Assembly: GCF_024055665.1 (NCBI RefSeq)
Contig: NZ_JAMXMC010000002.1
Location: forward strand, 372,001-436,000
From: Ideonella oryzae
GTDB taxonomy: Bacteria > Pseudomonadota > Gammaproteobacteria > Burkholderiales > Burkholderiaceae_C
DNA: 64,000 bases
Direction of reading: 5' to 3'
The translations under genes and the position numbers were made by a program. The notes beneath the pieces are model-generated. The model did no database searches and had not been told where the DNA came from. It was given only the letters and a program-made list of their open reading frames with translations. This document shows, piece by piece, positions 25,772-33,181 of this stretch. How positions within the stretch are numbered: position 1 is the stretch's first letter; each line of letters opens with the position of its first letter.

Positions 25772-26032
25772 ATGTCCTTCCTCTCCTTCCTGCTCGGCGA
25801 GAAGAAGACCACCGCCACCGTCGCCAAGGAGCGGCTGCAGATCATCCTGGCCCACGAGCGCAGCGGCCGCAATGCCGCGACGCCCGACTACCTGCCCGCG
25901 CTGCAGCGCGAGCTGGTGGCCGTGATCTCGAAGTACGTGAAGATCAACCCGGACGACCTGAAGGTCCAGCTCGAGCGCCAGGACAACCTGGAAGTGCTCG
26001 AGGTGAAGATCGAACTGCCGGACAACCGCTGA
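25772..26032 (+). CDS. minE: Cell division topological specificity factor MinE
   Basis: An 86-residue regulator that stimulates MinD ATPase and drives oscillation. It has the membrane-binding N-terminus [20 protein letters not shown], the anti-MinCD helix [14 protein letters not shown] and the topological-specificity domain with [18 protein letters not shown] chose ATG 25772 because [12 protein letters not shown] is the family start; ATG 25766 or GTG 25763 would overlap the minD stop by 1-4 bp and add two or three residues. Confidence 0.95.
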   Translation: MSFLSFLLGEKKTTATVAKERLQIILAHERSGRNAATPDYLPALQRELVAVISKYVKINPDDLKVQLERQDNLEVLEVKIELPDNR

Positions 26033-26050
26033 GGCGGTGCCGTCGATCGG

Positions 26051-26070
26051 CGCCTGCGTTTCAGCAGGCG
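26051..26070. terminator. Hairpin at the minE / HDOD convergent junction
   Basis: CGCCTGC-GTTTCA-GCAGGCG gives a perfect 7-bp stem with a 6-nt loop, 18 bp after the minE stop. Its right part overlaps the stop codon of the convergent HDOD gene (ends 26061). It is probably a shared terminator, although no T-run follows. Confidence 0.5.
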
Positions 26071-26951
26071 TCCAGCAGTGGCAGCAGCTCTTCCTCCCAC
26101 TGGGCCAGGTCACCTGGCGCGAGGTGCAGCCAGTCCAGGGCTGCGGCTTCGTGTCCGGCCCAGTCCGCATCCGGCGGCAGGCCTTCGTGGCGGCGCATCA
26201 GGTGCTCGGCCACCAGGCCCGCGGCCACCAGGGTGTGGGCCTCGGGTTCGGTCTCGCCGTCGCCCAGCATGTCCAGATCGTGGTGGCGGCGGATCGCCAC
26301 CATCACCTCCGGGGCCAGCTGCCACACGCGGGCCACCAGGGCTCCCACCACCGCGTGGTCGGTGCGGTGGTTGGCGTTCTCGGTGGCGATGTAGGAGCGG
26401 TCGATCCGCGCCGCCGCTTCCACCATGGTGCTGGCATAGCCGCGCAGGCTTTGCATCATCACCGGCATGCCCACATGGGCGAACAGGCCGTAGGTGTGGG
26501 CCAGGTCCACCGACAGGCCCGGCAGGTGGTGAGCGATGTGGCCCATGGCCACCGCCCGCTGGGTGGATCGCTCCCAGAAGCGCTGCAGCTGCGGGCTGTT
26601 GACCTTCAGCGTGGTGCGCACCAGGTAGGCCGTCATCTCCTGGGCCGTCTTCTGCAGGCCCAGCCGGGTCATGGCCTGACCCACCGTGTGCACCGGCTGC
26701 CCCAACGAAAACGCGGGGCTGTTGGCCAGCTTGATCAGCGTGGCCGACATGGCCACATCGCTGGCGGCGATGCGGGCCACCTCGGTCAGGTCAGGTTCGG
26801 TCTGCGCCAGGGCCGAGCGCATGCGCGTGAGCAACTCCGGGCAAGGCGGGATGACGATGGTCTTCAGCGGCCCGCTGCGGTGGGCCTGATCCAGTTCCTG
26901 GCGGACTTGCTGGGCGCGCGAGCGCGGGGGCGCGAGGGTGTCGTCGGTCAT
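26061..26951 (-). CDS. HDOD domain protein
   Basis: A 296-residue cytoplasmic protein with an HDOD domain, an HD-related output module found in signalling proteins. The domain spans about residues 25-225: IVIPPCPELLTRMRSAL, the helix SDVAMSATLIKLANSPAF, and VGQAMTRLGLQ, which is diagnostic. HD-type catalytic residues are degenerate, so an enzymatic role is unlikely. The C-terminus is acidic with no second domain. Its function is unknown; relatives take part in motility and c-di-GMP signalling networks. It is convergent with minE. Confidence 0.85.
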   Translation of the reverse strand: MTDDTLAPPRSRAQQVRQELDQAHRSGPLKTIVIPPCPELLTRMRSALAQTEPDLTEVARIAASDVAMSATLIKLANSPAFSLGQPVHTVGQAMTRLGLQKTAQEMTAYLVRTTLKVNSPQLQRFWERSTQRAVAMGHIAHHLPGLSVDLAHTYGLFAHVGMPVMMQSLRGYASTMVEAAARIDRSYIATENANHRTDHAVVGALVARVWQLAPEVMVAIRRHHDLDMLGDGETEPEAHTLVAAGLVAEHLMRRHEGLPPDADWAGHEAAALDWLHLAPGDLAQWEEELLPLLDAC

Positions 26952-27033
26952 GTCGGCGTTGGGTGCGGCGTCATCACCTTATCGACATCCTGCGGGGGCA
27001 CTGAAGGCGTTCCTGACCGGATCTGCGAATCGC

Positions 27034-27447
27034 TCAGGTGCCCAGGCCCAGCGCAGCGATGCCGGCCTTGGCGATCTGGGCGTCTTCGCTGGACTTCACG
27101 CCGCTCACGCCCACGGCACCGGCCACCTGGCCATCGATCAGCACCGGCACGCCGCCTTCGAGCATGCCCTCGATTTCCGGGGCACTCAGGAAGGACACGC
27201 GGCCCTTGTTGATCATCTCTTCGTAGACGATGCTCTCGCGGCGGCCCAGCGCAGCGGTGCGGGCCTTGGCCGGGGCGATGTGGGCGGACAGCGGGGCGGC
27301 GCCGTCCAGGCGGTACAGGCCCAGCAGGTGGCCGCCATCGTCCGCCACGGCGATGCTCACCGCCCACTGGTTGCGCTCGGCTTCGGCGCGGGCGGCGGAC
27401 AGGATGGTGGCCACATCGGCATGGCTCAGGCAGGGCTTGGTGTACAT
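27034..27447 (-). CDS. GlcG/HbpS family protein (haem-binding-like)
   Basis: A 137-residue protein of the GlcG/HbpS (DUF336) family. Visible features are LSHADVATILSAARAEAERN, the core VSIAVADDGGHLLGLYRLDGA, KARTAALGRRES and the glycine-rich GGVPVLIDGQVAGAVGVSG near residues 95-112. The family includes extracellular haem-binding HbpS and the unassigned GlcG of glycolate operons; the exact role here is not evident. No signal peptide is seen. The start at 27447 (MYTKPCLS) is used because an upstream extension to 27537 is low-complexity. It is divergent from the YgjP-like gene. Confidence 0.85.
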   Translation of the reverse strand: MYTKPCLSHADVATILSAARAEAERNQWAVSIAVADDGGHLLGLYRLDGAAPLSAHIAPAKARTAALGRRESIVYEEMINKGRVSFLSAPEIEGMLEGGVPVLIDGQVAGAVGVSGVKSSEDAQIAKAGIAALGLGT

Positions 27448-27494
27448 CGTGGGGTTCCGTGACAGGGTTGAACTCAGGGCCGCAAGGGCTGGCG

Positions 27495-27512
27495 GCCTTC
27501 TCTGCAGAAGGC
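27495..27512. promoter_or_regulatory. Palindrome between the GlcG-like and YgjP-like genes
   Basis: GCCTTCT-CTGC-AGAAGGC is a perfect 7-bp inverted repeat in the 111-bp divergent promoter region. It could be an operator controlling both genes; no regulator gene is adjacent. Confidence 0.35.
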
Positions 27513-27558
27513 AGAAAGTATCGCTGCCTGCGCGCAAACCAGCACCGACAATCCGGTC

Positions 27559-28122
27559 ATGTCTGTTTCACCGTCCACGCACAGCCCGGCGGCCCAGCTG
27601 ATGGCCCGCTTTCTGGGTGGCTATCCACCCGAGCTGCTGGGCCAGGTGCTGCCGCTGCTGGAGGCCGGCCGCCTGGGCGAGGCCCTGGCGCAGCGCCACC
27701 CCGAGCGGCACACCGTGCGCACCGATGCGGCGCTGTACGACTACGCGATGGACCTGAAGCAGCGCCACATGCGCCAGAGCGGTCCGGTGTCGCTGGTGGT
27801 CTACGACGCCAAGCTCAAGGTGCTGACCCAGGCCCTGGGCACCCACACCACGATCGCCCGGGTGCAGGGCGGCAAGCTCAAGGCCAAGCGCGAGATCCGC
27901 GTGGCCAGCCTGTTCCGCGATGCGCCGGCCAGCTTCCTGCGCATGATCGTCGTGCATGAGCTGGCCCACCTCAAGGAGCGGGAGCACGACAAGGCCTTCT
28001 ACGCCCTGTGCAGCCACATGGTGTCCGACTACCATCAGCTGGAATTCGACACCCGGCTCTGGCTGCTGGCCCAGGAATGGGCCCGGCGCCAGCCGCCAGG
28101 ACCCACCCCGTCCCCGGCCTGA
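27559..28122 (+). CDS. YgjP-like metal-dependent hydrolase (M48-like HELAH)
   Basis: A 187-residue protein of the YgjP/DUF45 group. It contains the zinc motif VVHELAHLKEREHDKAFY at about residues 131-148, where HELAH supplies two His ligands and a third His follows in the same helix as in the family. The E. coli homologue has been described as a UTP pyrophosphatase, so peptidase activity should not be assumed. A candidate -10 (GACAAT) lies just before the ATG, suggesting a very short or absent leader. The VOC gene follows after 25 bp. Confidence 0.82.
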   Translation: MSVSPSTHSPAAQLMARFLGGYPPELLGQVLPLLEAGRLGEALAQRHPERHTVRTDAALYDYAMDLKQRHMRQSGPVSLVVYDAKLKVLTQALGTHTTIARVQGGKLKAKREIRVASLFRDAPASFLRMIVVHELAHLKEREHDKAFYALCSHMVSDYHQLEFDTRLWLLAQEWARRQPPGPTPSPA

Positions 28123-28147
28123 TTCCCAAGGATTCCAAGGAGACCCG

Positions 28148-28534
28148 ATGCCCGGACCCGCCCGCGCTGGCGCGCTGATCTATGCCAAGGACATGAATGG
28201 CCTGGCCGTCTTCTACGAGGGGGTGCTGGGCATGCGCACGCTGCACGCCACGGCCGAGCTGATGGTGATCGAGTCGGCCGACTTCCAGATGGTGCTGCAC
28301 GCACTGCCGCCGGCCTATGCCGAGCGCGTGCAGATCAGCACGCCGCCGCTGCCGCGCGAGGACACGGCCATCAAGCTCTTCTTCACGGTGTACAGCCTGG
28401 CCGAAGCCCGGGAGCGCGCCATCGCCCTGGGCGGCATCGTCTTCGACGACGAATGGGCCGGCCCGCGTTTCCGGGTGCGCAATGCCTGCGACCCGGAGGG
28501 CAACGTCTTTCAGCTGCGCGAGTTCTTCGCCTGA
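28148..28534 (+). CDS. VOC (glyoxalase/bleomycin-resistance fold) protein
   Basis: A 128-residue single VOC domain: LIYAKDMNGLAVFYEGVLGM at the N-terminus, the first edge strand MVIESADFQMVLHAL, and DPEGNVFQLREFFA at the C-terminus, where the Glu is a usual metal ligand. Family members act as glyoxalases, dioxygenases or binding proteins; the substrate here is unknown. It is co-directional with the YgjP-like gene (25-bp gap), so a small operon is likely, and convergent with parA (6-bp gap). Confidence 0.85.
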   Translation: MPGPARAGALIYAKDMNGLAVFYEGVLGMRTLHATAELMVIESADFQMVLHALPPAYAERVQISTPPLPREDTAIKLFFTVYSLAEARERAIALGGIVFDDEWAGPRFRVRNACDPEGNVFQLREFFA

Positions 28535-28540
28535 GCGGCC

Positions 28541-29317
28541 TCAGCCCTGGGCGCTGATGGCCGCATGCAGGGCCAGGAAGTCCTGCGTCAGCTTGTGTCG
28601 CGCATCCAGGTGGATCAGCGGCAGGTTGCGCTCGTGGGATTCCTTCACCTTCACGCTGCTGCCCAAATAGGGTTGCAGCACCGGCAGCCCCTCGTCCACC
28701 AGCTCCTGCACGATGCGCTGGGGCAGGCTGGCCCGCGGCTGGAACTGGTTGACCACGATGCCGCTGACCTTCAGCGCCTCGTTGTGGTCGGACTGGATCT
28801 CTTGCACGTTCTCCAGCAGGGTGTAGAGGGCCCGGCGCGAGAAATCGTCGCAGTCGAAGGGGATCAGGCAGCCTTCGGCCGCGATCAGCGCCGAGCGGGT
28901 GTAGAAGTTCAGCGCCGGCGGCGTGTCGATCCAGATCTCGTCGTAGCCGGCTTCCTGCAACTCGGCCAGGGCGTCGCGCAGCTTGTAGATCTTGTAGCGC
29001 GACTCCAGCTTGCCGTGCATGTCGTCCAGCGCCGGGCTGGAGGCCATCAGGTCCAGGCCCTCGAAAGGCGTCTGGGTGATGAATTCGTCCAATGTGGGTG
29101 TGCGCACGCTGAACTTGAGCTGCTGCTCGAAGAAATCGGCCACGCCCGCAGGGGCCTCGTCGGCCGCCTCGCCCAGCAGGTAGCGGGTGGAATTGCCCTG
29201 GGGGTCCAGGTCCACCAGCAGGGTGCGCAGGCCCTGGCTGGCGCTGATGGCCGCCAGGTTGCTGGCGATGGTGGACTTGCCCACGCCGCCTTTCTGATTG
29301 AACACCACGTATCGCAT
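28541..29317 (-). CDS. ParA family ATPase, orphan
   Basis: A 258-residue ParA/MinD-type ATPase. The deviant Walker A is NQKGGVGKST (residues 7-16), motif A' is VDLDPQGNST (about 37-46) and Walker B is IWIDTPPALNFYT (about 132). It probably positions a chromosome, plasmid-like element or protein cluster. No parB or parS site was seen nearby, so it is an orphan in this window. The start is the ATG at 29317 (MRYVVFNQ); the frame is open far upstream but without homology. It is divergent from the DUF1415 gene. Confidence 0.87.
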   Translation of the reverse strand: MRYVVFNQKGGVGKSTIASNLAAISASQGLRTLLVDLDPQGNSTRYLLGEAADEAPAGVADFFEQQLKFSVRTPTLDEFITQTPFEGLDLMASSPALDDMHGKLESRYKIYKLRDALAELQEAGYDEIWIDTPPALNFYTRSALIAAEGCLIPFDCDDFSRRALYTLLENVQEIQSDHNEALKVSGIVVNQFQPRASLPQRIVQELVDEGLPVLQPYLGSSVKVKESHERNLPLIHLDARHKLTQDFLALHAAISAQG

Positions 29318-29482
29318 GTGAACGTCTCCTGTGGGGGCGCTGCGTGACGGGTCGGCCGCCATGGCGCTGTCCCGATTGTGCATCGCAACAAGGTCCGTCC
29401 GGACCCGGGTGCACCCTGGCTGGCGCAAATGCACCGCAGCGGTGACGGTGGACAATCCGGGCCAGAACATTCGGAGCCCACC

Positions 29483-30040
29483 ATGGACGAGACCTTCCGC
29501 CAGCAGGTGCTGGATGACACCCTGGACTGGCTGGACAAGGCCGTCATCGGCCTGAACCTGTGCCCCTTTGCCAAGAGCGTGCGGGTGAAGGGCCAGGTGC
29601 GCACCGTGGTGAGCGAGGCCACCACGCCCGAAGCCCTGCACGAACAACTGGTGGCCGAGCTGCGCCATCTGGCCGAGGTGGACCCCGAGGTGACCGACAC
29701 CACGCTGCTGGTGCATCCGCTGGCGATGCAGGACTTCCTGGATTTCAACGACTTCCTGGACGAGGCCGACGCCGTGCTGGAAGCGCTGGGCCTGGAAGGC
29801 ACGCTGCAGATCGCCAACTTCCACCCGCAGTTCCAGTTTGCCGGCACCGAGGTGGACGACATCTCCAACTTCACCAACCGGGCGCCGTACCCCACGCTGC
29901 ACCTGATCCGCGAGACCAGCATCGACCGCGCGGTGGAGGTCTTCCCCGAAGCAGAGACCATCTACGAGCGCAACATCGAGACGCTGGAGCGCCTGGGGCT
30001 GGCGGGTTGGCGCGAGCTTTTCCCCGCCAAGAAGGCTTGA
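29483..30040 (+). CDS. DUF1415 family protein
   Basis: A 185-residue cytoplasmic protein of the DUF1415 family, function unknown. It shows the hallmark NLCPFAKSVRVKGQVR near residues 25-40, LVHPLAMQDFLDFNDFLD, and HPQFQFAGTEVDDISNFTNR near residues 112-132, with RAPYPTLHLIRE after it. The single CPFA cysteine suggests a redox or metal role, but this is inference. The ATG at 29483 follows a GGAGCC site; a GACAAT hexamer lies 31 bp upstream. Psd follows on the same strand after 90 bp. Confidence 0.87.
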   Translation: MDETFRQQVLDDTLDWLDKAVIGLNLCPFAKSVRVKGQVRTVVSEATTPEALHEQLVAELRHLAEVDPEVTDTTLLVHPLAMQDFLDFNDFLDEADAVLEALGLEGTLQIANFHPQFQFAGTEVDDISNFTNRAPYPTLHLIRETSIDRAVEVFPEAETIYERNIETLERLGLAGWRELFPAKKA

Positions 30041-30063
30041 GAAGAGGGTCGGGGCAGCGTCCT

Positions 30064-30069
30064 TACAAT
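30064..30069 (+). promoter_or_regulatory. Candidate -10 box TACAAT for psd
   Basis: TACAAT lies 67 bp upstream of the GTG start of psd. It is close to the bacterial -10 consensus; no convincing -35 is seen at the right spacing. Confidence 0.35.
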
Positions 30070-30130
30070 CGCCCGCCATCCTGCCCGGGCATGCGTGCCT
30101 GGGCGCTCACCCCAGCCTGCCGCCGCCAAC

Positions 30131-30991
30131 GTGTCCGATCGCCTCGCCGTCCTGCCCCAGTACCTGCTGCCCAAGCGGGCCCTCACGTCCTTTGCCGGCT
30201 GGGTGGCTGGGGGGCGCTGGGGCGTCATCACCACCGGCATCATCCGGCGCTTCATCCGCCGCTACGGCGTGAACATGGACGAGGCGGTGCAGTCCGACCC
30301 GGCGGCCTACCGCAGCTTCAACGATTTCTTCACCCGGGCCCTGAAGCCGGAGGCTCGGCCGCTGGCCCGCGCCGACCTGATCTGCCCGGTGGACGGCGCC
30401 ATCAGCCAGTTTGGCCCGCTGCAGCGTGACCAGCTGCTGCAGGCCAAGGGCCACCACTACAGCAGCACCGCCCTGGTGGGCGGTGACGCGGCGCTGGCCG
30501 CCCGCTTCGACCACGGCCACTTTGCCTGCCTGTACCTGAGCCCGCGCGACTACCACCGCATCCACATGCCTTGTGACGGCCGGCTCACTCGCATGATCCA
30601 CGTGCCGGGCGAGCTGTTCTCCGTCAACCCCACCACCGCCCGTGGCGTGCCGGGGCTGTTCGCCCGCAACGAGCGGGTGGTGTGTGTGTTCGAGGGCGTG
30701 AACCCGGGGCAGAGCCCCTTCGTGCTGGTGCTGGTGGGCGCCACCATCGTCGGCAGCATGGCCACCGTGTGGCACGGCGTGGTCAACCCGCCGCGCCCCG
30801 GCCAGGTGCGGGAATGGCGTTATGACGACAGCGCCGCGCCGGTGCAGTTGCGCCAGGGCGAGGAGATGGGCCGCTTCCTGCTGGGCTCCACCGTGGTGAT
30901 GCTCTTTCCGCAGGGACCGCTGCAGTTCAACCCCGGATGGGCGCCGGGCGGCGCCATCCGCCTGGGCGAGGCGATGGCCAGCCGCGGCTGA
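30131..30991 (+). CDS. psd: Phosphatidylserine decarboxylase proenzyme
   Basis: Inner-membrane enzyme that makes phosphatidylethanolamine from phosphatidylserine. It is a self-cleaving proenzyme: the LGST site is at residues 251-254, with cleavage between Gly252 and Ser253 creating the pyruvoyl group on the alpha chain. Other markers are YRSFNDFFTRALKPEARP, CPVDGAISQFG, LSPRDYHRIHMPCDG (His and Asp of the autoendoprotease site) and GATIVGSM. I choose GTG 30131, which gives a start like E. coli Psd (LPQYLLPKRALTSFAGW). Another GTG at 30095 adds 12 residues. The 286 residues fit the family. Confidence 0.93.
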   Translation: MSDRLAVLPQYLLPKRALTSFAGWVAGGRWGVITTGIIRRFIRRYGVNMDEAVQSDPAAYRSFNDFFTRALKPEARPLARADLICPVDGAISQFGPLQRDQLLQAKGHHYSSTALVGGDAALAARFDHGHFACLYLSPRDYHRIHMPCDGRLTRMIHVPGELFSVNPTTARGVPGLFARNERVVCVFEGVNPGQSPFVLVLVGATIVGSMATVWHGVVNPPRPGQVREWRYDDSAAPVQLRQGEEMGRFLLGSTVVMLFPQGPLQFNPGWAPGGAIRLGEAMASRG

Positions 30992-31006
30992 GCGGGGAAG
31001 GGGGGC

Positions 31007-31028
31007 GCGGCGGTCGGCTGCCCGCCGC
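31007..31028. terminator. GC-rich hairpin between psd and the chemoreceptor gene
   Basis: GCGGCGG-TCGGCTGC-CCGCCGC forms a perfect 7-bp stem in the 61-bp gap between convergent genes. Its position fits a bidirectional terminator. Confidence 0.45.
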
Positions 31029-31052
31029 CGGCGCTCCCTGGGGGCCGTCCGT

Positions 31053-32801
31053 TCAGAAGGCCGCCCACTCCTCGCTTGGCGCGTTGGCAGCCGAGTTGGC
31101 CGAGGGCGCGCTCTGGCCGTGGGCGGCTCCGCTTGCCGCGGGCGCGGTCTGGGCGGGCCGGCGCTTGACTGCACTGCGGGCCGCTGCGGCCGGTGTGGCG
31201 CGGGGGCTGTGCGTGGCGGGCGCCGAAGAGGTCACCGCCAGCTGGTGATGGCCCACCAGCTTGAAGACGGAGACCGCCTGCACCAGTTGCTGGGCTTGGT
31301 GCTTCATGCTTTCGGCCGCGGCAGCGCTCTGTTCCACCAGGGCGGCATTTTGCTGCGTCACCTGGTCCATCTGGCCGACGGCGTTGACCACCTGCACGAC
31401 GCCGTCACTCTGTTCGGTCGAGGCGGAGCTGATCTCGCCCACGATGTCGCTGACCTGCTTGATGGAGCGGACGATCTCGTCCATGGTCTTGCCGGCCTGG
31501 TCAACCAGGGCCGCGCCCTGATCCACCTGTTCGACGTTGCTGGTGATCAGGCGCTTGATCTCCCGGGCGGCTTCGGCGCTGCGCTGGGCCAGCGTGCGGA
31601 CCTCGCCGGCCACGACGGCAAAACCGCGCCCCTGTTCCCCGGCACGCGCGGCTTCCACCGCGGCATTCAGGGCCAGGATGTTGGTCTGGAACGCGATGCC
31701 GTCGATCACGCCGATGATGTCGCCGATCTTGCGGCTGCTGCCGCTGATGCCCTGCATGGTGGTGACCACCTGTTCGACGATCGCACCGCCCTGGGTGGCG
31801 ACGGTGGAAGCCCCCTGGGCCAGTTGGTTGGCCTGGTGGGCGCTGTCGGCGTTGGTGCGCACGGTGGAGCCGAGCTGGTGCATGGTGGCCGCCGTCTGCT
31901 GCAGCGCGCCGGCCTGTTCCTCGGTGCGTTGGCTGAGGTCCTGGTTGCCCTGGGCGATCTCCGCGCTGGCCGTGGCCACGCTCTCGGCACTGCCGCGGAC
32001 CTGGGCCACCACCTCCGTCAGCGAGGCCTGCATGGCGGCCAGCGTGGCCAGCAGCGGGCTGAACTCGTCCACCGCGGTGTCTTCGACGGTCGTGGAGAAG
32101 TCACCCTGCTTGACGCGGTCGGCCACGATCTGGGCCTGGGCCACGCGCCGGCGCAGCGAGCGGGCGACCATCCAGGACATGGCCACCAGGCCCGCGGCAA
32201 CGGCCGCGACCAGCAGCGTCAGCTGGAGCCGAACCTCCTCGACATTGGTGCCGATGGTCGCCACGTCCTGACCCAGCACCTGGGTCTGGCGGCTGCGCTC
32301 TTCGCTGAGCCATTTCTGGATCTTGGCGAACTGCGGAACCGTGGTCTGGGCCAGCATCGTCAGGGCTTCGTCATGCTTGCCCGACCGGATCAGATCCAGG
32401 TTCTTTTCTGCCACGGGCCAGGAGACCTGCTGCAGGTCCAGCCAGTCGCGCTTGAAGGCGTCACGGCCCGCCTGGTCCTGGATCTCGGCCAGGAAGTCGT
32501 CGTCGTTCTTGGTGATCTCCTGTCGCCGGGCCTGCAGGGCCTTGGCGGCCTGCTCCATCTCCTGCGGGGTGCCCGCCAGCATGGCCTGTCGGATGTCCGA
32601 CAGTGCCTGCGAAATCTTCAGTTCGGTGCTGGCGATCAGGCTCAGCTGAAGCACCTTGATGTCACCGGTGCGGTGGGCCAGTTCGCGGACTTCGCGCAGT
32701 TGGATCCAGGTGCTGGCCGTGACGGCCATGAGGGCAACGATGAGTGCGAACGACACCGCGTAGAGGCGCTGGCTGAGGCTGATTCTCTTGAACAAAGACA
32801 T
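31053..32801 (-). CDS. Methyl-accepting chemotaxis protein
   Basis: Inner-membrane chemoreceptor (582 residues). TM1 is at about 13-31, followed by a four-helix-bundle-like periplasmic sensor (32-190), TM2 at about 195-215, a HAMP domain to about 270 and a cytoplasmic coiled coil. The hairpin tip is [37 protein letters not shown]-like (read in parts), the universal CheA/CheW contact. The last residues are EEWAAF, fitting the xWxxF pentapeptide that tethers CheR/CheB. The ligand is unknown. The start at 32801 ([10 protein letters not shown]) lies about 145 nt downstream of a sigma-28-type promoter, so the gene is probably expressed with the flagellar regulon. Confidence 0.93.
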   Translation of the reverse strand: MSLFKRISLSQRLYAVSFALIVALMAVTASTWIQLREVRELAHRTGDIKVLQLSLIASTELKISQALSDIRQAMLAGTPQEMEQAAKALQARRQEITKNDDDFLAEIQDQAGRDAFKRDWLDLQQVSWPVAEKNLDLIRSGKHDEALTMLAQTTVPQFAKIQKWLSEERSRQTQVLGQDVATIGTNVEEVRLQLTLLVAAVAAGLVAMSWMVARSLRRRVAQAQIVADRVKQGDFSTTVEDTAVDEFSPLLATLAAMQASLTEVVAQVRGSAESVATASAEIAQGNQDLSQRTEEQAGALQQTAATMHQLGSTVRTNADSAHQANQLAQGASTVATQGGAIVEQVVTTMQGISGSSRKIGDIIGVIDGIAFQTNILALNAAVEAARAGEQGRGFAVVAGEVRTLAQRSAEAAREIKRLITSNVEQVDQGAALVDQAGKTMDEIVRSIKQVSDIVGEISSASTEQSDGVVQVVNAVGQMDQVTQQNAALVEQSAAAAESMKHQAQQLVQAVSVFKLVGHHQLAVTSSAPATHSPRATPAAAARSAVKRRPAQTAPAASGAAHGQSAPSANSAANAPSEEWAAF

Positions 32802-33181
32802 GATGCTCCTTAACGGGAGAAGGGAAATCTGACTGACCTCGGCGGTGGCGGGCAGGCCTGCGCTGGGTCGGCCCCCGGGGCAACGACCGTGTCTCCTGAG
32901 CGCACTGCTTGATTTCGCCGGTGACCTGAGGGGGATGCTCCTCTTCTTATCGGCTGAGGATCCTCTGTATTGAGGATTTCGCGTAGGTCTTTTCTGACAT
33001 TCGAGTGGCCGGGGGTTTGCCATGGAACGCTTAGGTCACCGGGAAAGCGCCCCCCGGCGCCGATGTGGCCAGCCTTCTACGATGGGCCGCCGCCTGCTGG
33101 GCGCGGTCCGTGGCCTGCGCCACCACCTTGCGCCACCAACCCGGTCAGGCGGGCACCTGCATCCACTCAGAAAGACTTGCC
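32802..33181. other. Divergent intergenic region, chemoreceptor / PHB depolymerase (380 bp)
   Basis: Apart from the sigma-28-like promoter (32947-32973) and a self-complementary GAGGATCCTC inside its spacer, there is no credible gene. A GGTCACC and a GC-rich CGCCCCCCGGCGCCG stretch occur near 33033-33062. No clear housekeeping promoter for the depolymerase gene was identified. Confidence 0.5.
32947..32973 (-). promoter_or_regulatory. Sigma-28 (FliA) type promoter for the chemoreceptor
   Basis: Read on the minus strand the sequence is TCAA, then 15 nt, then GCCGATAA. The -10 is an exact match to the FliA consensus and the -35 has one mismatch to TAAA, with exactly the consensus spacing. It lies 146 bp upstream of the start codon of the methyl-accepting chemotaxis gene. 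Confidence 0.75.

Noticed and set aside
30095-30130. Upstream GTG start for psd adding 12 residues
   Set aside because: The extra residues are Pro/Gln-rich and not found at Psd N-termini; the GTG at 30131 aligns with the known start.
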